Positions 59,460-64,000 of a stretch of DNA of 64,000 bases are shown one piece after another. How positions within the stretch are numbered: position 1 is the first letter of the stretch; every line of letters starts with the position of its first letter. Location of the stretch: assembly GCA_900539655.1 (NCBI GenBank), contig UQCR01000018.1, positions 1-64,000 of the forward strand. The letters are read 5' to 3'. The notes under the pieces were generated by a model, which saw nothing but the letters and a program-made list of their open reading frames with translations, was not told where the DNA came from and did not search any database. Both the position numbers and the translations under genes were made by a program. This DNA comes from an uncultured Robinsoniella sp. (GTDB taxonomy: Bacteria; Bacillota; Clostridia; Lachnospirales; Lachnospiraceae).

Positions 59460-60338
59460 ATGAATAAAAAGAAAATTTATCCGCAATGGTTCCTGTTTGT
59501 CCCATTGGCATTATATATTTTATTTTTCCTGACTCCCAGTATACTCGGTATCTTTTATTCATTTACCGATTGGAATTCAAGGAGTCTGGGAGATACAAAG
59601 TTTGTAGGTTTACAGAATTATATTGAGATTTTTACATCTAATAAAGATTATGCATCCGGCATTTTCAACACCCTTAAATTTACGATAATATCGAATGTTT
59701 TAAAACTGATTCCCGCACTCTTAATCGCAATCATGCTGCAGGAAGGTCTGAAAGGCAAAAATGTTTACCGTACACTTTTATACCTGCCATCTGTTTTACC
59801 ATTCTTGATCATAGGCTTAACATTTAAATCAATTTTAAACTATAATACAGGACTTTTAAACAGCTTCCTGGACATGGTGCACTTAGGCTTCCTGAAGCAG
59901 AAATGGCTCTCTGACCTGGGCGTTGTATGGAAATCCATCTATGGCGTGGATGCCTGGAGAGGAATTGGATATGTAATGACAATTTTCCTTGCGGGATTGA
60001 ATACCATACCAAAGTCCTACTATGAGGCTGCTCAGATTGACGGCGCCAATTTCTGGCAGAGAGTAAAAACTATAACCCTGCCCATGCTGCGCGGAGCAAT
60101 TATGATTAACCTGGTATTTGGACTTACATACGGACTGAAAGTATTTGATATTGTCTATGTGCTGACAAATGGCGGACCTGGACATGCAACAGAGGTTATT
60201 ACCACATATTCCTACCAGCTCTATTCCAACGGACAATATGGAATGTCTACGGCACTTAATACGATTCTCCTTGTAATAACCGCAATTATCGGTGTGGTAG
60301 TCGTAAAAGTAATGAGTAAACAGGAGGTGCAGCAATAA
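59460..60338 (+). CDS. Sugar ABC transporter permease (MalF/UgpA type)
   Basis: 292 residues with six membrane segments. The cytoplasmic EAA loop reads YEAAQIDGANFWQRVKTITLPML near residue 182, the docking site for an ATPase not encoded here, as is common for importers that share MsmX-type ATPases. Its stop shares one base with the start of the next permease gene. Confidence 0.92.
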   Translation: MNKKKIYPQWFLFVPLALYILFFLTPSILGIFYSFTDWNSRSLGDTKFVGLQNYIEIFTSNKDYASGIFNTLKFTIISNVLKLIPALLIAIMLQEGLKGKNVYRTLLYLPSVLPFLIIGLTFKSILNYNTGLLNSFLDMVHLGFLKQKWLSDLGVVWKSIYGVDAWRGIGYVMTIFLAGLNTIPKSYYEAAQIDGANFWQRVKTITLPMLRGAIMINLVFGLTYGLKVFDIVYVLTNGGPGHATEVITTYSYQLYSNGQYGMSTALNTILLVITAIIGVVVVKVMSKQEVQQ

Positions 60339-61156
60339 TGAAAAAGAACGTGCGCAATATTGCCAAACAAATCGTCTGTATTATTATGAGTATCATCGTT
60401 GTTGCTCCTTTCTATATGGTAGTCATCAATTCCTTTAAAAGTAAAAACGAAGCGGCAAGAATGAGCCTTGCCCTTCCTACAAAATGGTTTTTCAACAATT
60501 ACACGGAAGTAATCGAAAAGGGAAAGCTGGTACAGGGTTTTGCCAACAGTGTCACCTATGCAGTAGTAGCAACCCTCATTGGAGTAATCAGCTGCGCTAT
60601 GGCGGCATTTGTAATGTGCAGAAAACGTACAAAAGTGAATAACTTCCTTTATTATTTCGTATTATGTGGATTATTCTTCCCGGTGAACTACGTAACACTG
60701 GTTAAGGTACTGACTGTTGCAGGACTGGCAAATACCAAATTTGGAATCATTATTGCATTTACCAGTGCCATGATACCGTTTTGTATCTTTACCATAAGGA
60801 ACTTTGTGCTTTCTCTTCCGGTGGAATTAGACGAAGCAGCGGTAATCGATGGGGCGGGACCAATCTCCATGTTCTTCAAGATTATTGTTCCCATGTTGAA
60901 ACCAACGCTTGTAACCTGTTTTATCCTGCAGTTTATGGGAGTCTGGAGTGATTTCCTGACACCTTTATATTTATCTAATAAGAGTTCCATGTTCCCCATG
61001 AATATTGCAGTATACCAGTTCTTTGGTAAAAATAAAAACTATTGGAACTATATATTTGCTGATATTGTATTGACCTGTCTTCCGGTGATAATTGTATACC
61101 TGATCGGACAAAAATACATTGTAGGCGGCATGACATCGGGAGCTGTAAAAGAGTGA
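60338..61156 (+). CDS. Sugar ABC transporter permease (MalG/UgpE type)
   Basis: 272 residues, six membrane segments, with the EAA loop LDEAAVIDGAGPISMFFKIIVPMLKP near residue 166. ATG 60338 overlaps the preceding stop, with AGGAGGTGCAG before it, so the pair is translationally coupled. No ATPase gene follows; a hairpin and a GH95 gene come next. Confidence 0.92.
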   Translation: MKKNVRNIAKQIVCIIMSIIVVAPFYMVVINSFKSKNEAARMSLALPTKWFFNNYTEVIEKGKLVQGFANSVTYAVVATLIGVISCAMAAFVMCRKRTKVNNFLYYFVLCGLFFPVNYVTLVKVLTVAGLANTKFGIIIAFTSAMIPFCIFTIRNFVLSLPVELDEAAVIDGAGPISMFFKIIVPMLKPTLVTCFILQFMGVWSDFLTPLYLSNKSSMFPMNIAVYQFFGKNKNYWNYIFADIVLTCLPVIIVYLIGQKYIVGGMTSGAVKE

Positions 61157-61180
61157 TCATATAATTTAAATAACCATATA

Positions 61181-61226
61181 TGGACATTTGCACCGTAAAG
61201 TGAAAACTTTTCGCTGTGAATGTCCA
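61181..61226 (+). other. Interrupted hairpin with a GAAA tetraloop before the GH95 gene
   Basis: Outer TGGACAT (61181-61187) with ATGTCCA (61220-61226), a loose middle, and inner AAAGT-GAAA-ACTTT. No T-run follows. Either an mRNA-stability element or an attenuator between the permeases and the glycosidase. Confidence 0.5.
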
Positions 61227-61331
61227 TTTGTCCATAAAACGGTGGAAATTTAACGAAATCTAAGTTATGATAGAAACACAAAATAACCAGCATAATATCA
61301 GAGGTTTGGCTCTGGATAAAGGAGATAAATT

Positions 61332-63557
61332 ATGAACATCACATTAAATAAGGAAGCTTCCAGATTCGGAGAAGCATTTGCTATCGGGAACGGCCATATG
61401 GGAGCCATGGTGTACGGCGGTATTAAAACAGACAGGCTGGATCTGTCCGAAAATACGTTTTTCAGCGGTAATAAAAGCGAAGACGATAATCAGTCAGGGG
61501 CAAGTGAGGCTTTTTACAGGATGCGGGAGCAGACAGTGGCAGGAGATTATGCGGCAGCTTTAGAGACTTCCCGTGAATTTTACGGTAAGCGCGGTAATTA
61601 TGGGACCAATCTTCCGGTAGGGCAGATATTGATTGAGCGTATGGATGAGCTGGGGGAGGCGGAAGATTACGAGAGAAGCCTGGATTTAGAAAACGGGATT
61701 GTGTCCTCACAGTATATGCAAAATGGGGAACAGGTATCCAGACAGGCATTTGCATCACATCCTCATAATGTGATTATCTACGAAGCAGTTTGTGATAAAA
61801 ATGATATGAATCTTTGCCTTTCTTTCCAGTCCATGCGGGAAGGGGAATATATAAAGTACCATATGGGCGGTATCTTTTTTGTCTGTGAAGCCCATGAGAC
61901 CATGCACAGTGATGGAACAACCGGAACCTTATTATGCGGAAAAGTTTCTATTCATACAGATGGTTTTCCGGAGGTGAAGGAACATGGAGTACTAATAAAG
62001 CGGGCATCCAGTGTATCCCTTTATATAACGGCAATTACGGATTTTAAAGAAGAAGTAAGGGAGAAAGAAAAACAGATTCTGGAACTTCAAATGAAGATGA
62101 ACCGCACCTTTGTAAAAGTGGATGAATTAGCTGTGGAAGAAATCCTGGAAGCTCACAGAAAGGACATGCAAGAGTTATATTCCAGAGTCAGTCTGGAAAT
62201 CCAGGACCAGCCATTGGTCAACCGCATGTTCCAGATGGGAAGGTATCTGCTCTATTCCAGTTCCAGAGAAGACTCTTTGCTGCCGGCACATTTGCAGGGA
62301 ATCTGGAATGATAACGTGGCATGCCGGATCGGATGGACTTGCGATATGCATCTGGATATTAATACGCAGATGAATTACTGGCCGTCAGAAGTAACCAATC
62401 TGCCGGAAACGGCAGTTCCGCTGTTTCGCTGGATACGAGATGATCTTGTTCCGGCAGGCAGGAAAACAGCAGCAGAAAGCTATGGTTTGAAGGGATGGGT
62501 AGGAGAACTGGTATCCAATTCCTGGGGATACGCTGCGCCTTACTGGGCATCTCCCCTATCTCCGTGTCCCACCGGTGGTGTTTGGACAATTACGCAGATG
62601 TGGGAACATTTTCTGACAAGCCAGGATAAGGAATTTTTGAAAGAGGAAGCATTTCCTGTGATCGAAGAAGCGGTAGTATTTTTCTGTGATTATCTGTTCG
62701 AAGATAAAGAGAGCGGTTGTCTTACCTGCGGTCCGTCCATTTCACCGGAGAACAGTTTCGTGGTGGACGGAAAAATATATCAGATAAGTAATGGGTGTAC
62801 TGTAGAAATTTTAATGATCAGGGAATTATTTGACATTTACCTAAAAGCCAGCCGTGTACTTGGCCGGAAAAATAAAAGGATGAGGGAGACAGCCGATAAA
62901 GCAAGACGTTTACTCCCTTATCGGATCACGGAAAACGGGCAGATTGCTGAGTGGAACCACGATTATCCGTCGGCGGACCTCCAGCACAGGCATACCAGCC
63001 ATCTGTTGGGACTGTTCCCATTTGCCCAGATTACCCCGGAGAACGAAGAACTGGCAAAAGCGGCGGAGGCCGTTATTACGGCAAAGCTTACACCTGAGGA
63101 AAACTGGGAAGATACCGGCTGGGCAAGGTCTATGCTGATGTTATATGAGGCGAGATTACAGCATGCTGATAAGGCATGGGGGCATATAGAAAGTATGCTG
63201 GCAAATCTGCTGGAGCCAAACGGATTTATTATTCATCCACCTACAAGAGGAGCGGGTTCTTTTGATAACGTCTATGAATTGGATGGCAATACGGGACTGA
63301 CTTCCTGTATTGCGGAGATGCTGATGCAGAGCCATGGAGGAATTATCCGGATTCTGCCCTGTCTGCCGGAGCAGTGGAACAAAGGGGAAGTAAAAGGCCT
63401 TTGTGCCAGAGGAGGCGTAACCGTTGATATAAGCTGGGATGAAGATTCCTGCAGGGTAAATTTAAGTGCCAAGCGAAACAGGCGCATTACAATCCAGTAT
63501 GGCGAAATACGCAAGACCATATTATTAAAGGCAGGAAATACAAGCTTGAGCCTGTAA
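61332..63557 (+). CDS. Cytoplasmic GH95 family glycosidase (alpha-L-fucosidase/alpha-L-galactosidase type)
   Basis: 741 residues without a signal peptide. The N-terminal beta domain opens with FGEAFAIGNGHMGAMVYGG and LDLSENTFFSG, the usual GH95 start. The helical barrel (from about residue 290) has PAHLQGIWNDN, INTQMNYWPSEVTNL with the conserved Asn residues, PSISPENSF with the probable acid Glu near residue 472, and LQHRHTSHLLGLFPF. A beta domain closes the protein (LPCLPEQWNKGEVKGLCARGG). GH95 enzymes remove alpha-1,2-L-fucose or L-galactose from oligosaccharides. Being cytoplasmic and downstream of an importer, it likely processes an imported fucosylated or related oligosaccharide. Ribosome site AAAGGAGATAAATT. 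Confidence 0.9.
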   Translation: MNITLNKEASRFGEAFAIGNGHMGAMVYGGIKTDRLDLSENTFFSGNKSEDDNQSGASEAFYRMREQTVAGDYAAALETSREFYGKRGNYGTNLPVGQILIERMDELGEAEDYERSLDLENGIVSSQYMQNGEQVSRQAFASHPHNVIIYEAVCDKNDMNLCLSFQSMREGEYIKYHMGGIFFVCEAHETMHSDGTTGTLLCGKVSIHTDGFPEVKEHGVLIKRASSVSLYITAITDFKEEVREKEKQILELQMKMNRTFVKVDELAVEEILEAHRKDMQELYSRVSLEIQDQPLVNRMFQMGRYLLYSSSREDSLLPAHLQGIWNDNVACRIGWTCDMHLDINTQMNYWPSEVTNLPETAVPLFRWIRDDLVPAGRKTAAESYGLKGWVGELVSNSWGYAAPYWASPLSPCPTGGVWTITQMWEHFLTSQDKEFLKEEAFPVIEEAVVFFCDYLFEDKESGCLTCGPSISPENSFVVDGKIYQISNGCTVEILMIRELFDIYLKASRVLGRKNKRMRETADKARRLLPYRITENGQIAEWNHDYPSADLQHRHTSHLLGLFPFAQITPENEELAKAAEAVITAKLTPEENWEDTGWARSMLMLYEARLQHADKAWGHIESMLANLLEPNGFIIHPPTRGAGSFDNVYELDGNTGLTSCIAEMLMQSHGGIIRILPCLPEQWNKGEVKGLCARGGVTVDISWDEDSCRVNLSAKRNRRITIQYGEIRKTILLKAGNTSLSL

Positions 63558-63669
63558 ACCAATCCGAGGTTTCCTTTTTAATGGTTTCTACTTTTTCTGC
63601 ATTTCCTATGGAATGAAAAATGACAGTCAGGCATATATTACTCTAAAGAAAATTTTAGGGGAGAAGTAA

Positions 63670-64000
63670 TTGGCTGAGTATCGACGTTTTGTGGCTTATA
63701 TATATGAGTATGTCAATGGTATAAAAGGAGAGAATGCAGGATTTGTAAAAGTGGAGTCCAGAAATGGGGTCTGCCGGATCCAGCTGCATCTGCAGGCAGT
63801 ACCGGCAGAAGAGACGAGTCTTCAGGTAGATGGATTTGTAAGAACCCAGAATCATGTGGGGGTAATCCCGCTGGGCATGTGCAGGGTGAAAGGAAAAACG
63901 GCGGAATTTAAAGGAAATACACCGCATCGTAATTTCGGAAATTCAGACTATTCCCTGGAGCAGATCGCAGGCATGTTCCTGGAAGGGGAAAATGGCAGTG
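63670..64000 (+). CDS. N-terminal part of a DUF6128-like protein, cut by the window end
   Basis: An open frame from TTG 63670 runs to the end of the window, about 110 codons. It starts MAEYRRFVAYIYEYVNGIKGE, a pattern I associate with DUF6128 proteins of Lachnospiraceae, with GFVKVESRNGVCRIQLHL and NFGNSDYSLEQIAGM after it. GGGGAGAAG lies before the TTG. No signal peptide is evident. Function unknown. The gap 63558-63669 shows nothing else. Confidence 0.7.
   Translation, partial: MAEYRRFVAYIYEYVNGIKGENAGFVKVESRNGVCRIQLHLQAVPAEETSLQVDGFVRTQNHVGVIPLGMCRVKGKTAEFKGNTPHRNFGNSDYSLEQIAGMFLEGENGS

Overview
The window looks like a chromosomal segment of a gut Lachnospiraceae (Clostridia, Bacillota). 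Base composition is moderately AT-rich. Ribosome binding sites are strong AGGAGG types and TTG/GTG starts occur. A glycine riboswitch precedes an alanine/glycine symporter. There are secreted LamG/Big/GH43 proteins, YesMN-type sensor pairs next to sugar ABC transporters, and Lachnospiraceae-type domains of unknown function. I see no phage module, insertion sequence, CRISPR array or rRNA.

Layout. 1-3.5 kb: end of an unknown gene, uridine phosphorylase, a membrane protein, and a glycine riboswitch driving an AgcS symporter. 3.5-4.1 kb: a decayed gene. 4.1-6.2 kb (minus strand): type I glutamine synthetase plus an ANTAR regulator with a degenerate receiver; the glnA promoter fires straight into a long terminator-like hairpin. 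6.4-12.7 kb: a MacB-like ABC ATPase, a giant coiled-coil FtsX-type permease, and an RsmF-type rRNA methyltransferase. 13-30 kb: four consecutive large secreted proteins (2581, 746, 957 and 1301 aa) built from LamG, GH43, Ig-like, InlB-like, AbfB-like and lysine-rich Big_2 domains, probably an arabinose- or xylose-polymer degrading locus. 30.2 kb: tRNA-Pro(CGG). 30.5-34.6 kb: small accessory genes, among them a frameshifted XRE regulator, a His-less HPr-like protein, an SGNH-like protein and a DUF6076-like protein.

34.8-43.3 kb: an amino-acid oxidation cluster. A Glu/Leu/Phe/Val-type dehydrogenase is followed by a four-subunit ferredoxin-dependent 2-oxoacid oxidoreductase, an ADP-forming acyl-CoA synthetase, and two MFS transporters. 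Together these can convert an amino acid to 2-oxoacid, then acyl-CoA, then organic acid plus ATP. The dehydrogenase lacks the lysine that binds the glutamate side chain, so a hydrophobic amino acid is the likelier substrate.

44.4-48.4 kb: an OmpR-type two-component system with an accessory membrane protein and a VanY-like D,D-carboxypeptidase. Identical-type 11-bp-phased direct repeats lie before the regulator gene and before the vanY-like gene, which suggests one regulon. 48.4-49.4 kb: an acylphosphatase-like gene and a GNAT gene flanked by two different GATGA-type tandem repeats. 49.4-54.7 kb: a regulator with two AraC-type DNA-binding domains, then two old-yellow-enzyme/2,4-dienoyl-CoA-reductase-type flavoenzymes related to BaiCD/BaiH. 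54.8 kb: a free-standing small RNA with a perfect consensus promoter and terminator, resembling the antitoxin RNA of a holin-like-toxin locus whose toxin is lost. 55-63.6 kb: a YesN/YesM pair diverging from a sugar ABC importer (lipoprotein and two permeases) and a cytoplasmic GH95 glycosidase. 63.7-64 kb: start of a DUF6128-like gene, cut by the window edge.

All assignments come from reading motifs and recalled family features; no database search was run.
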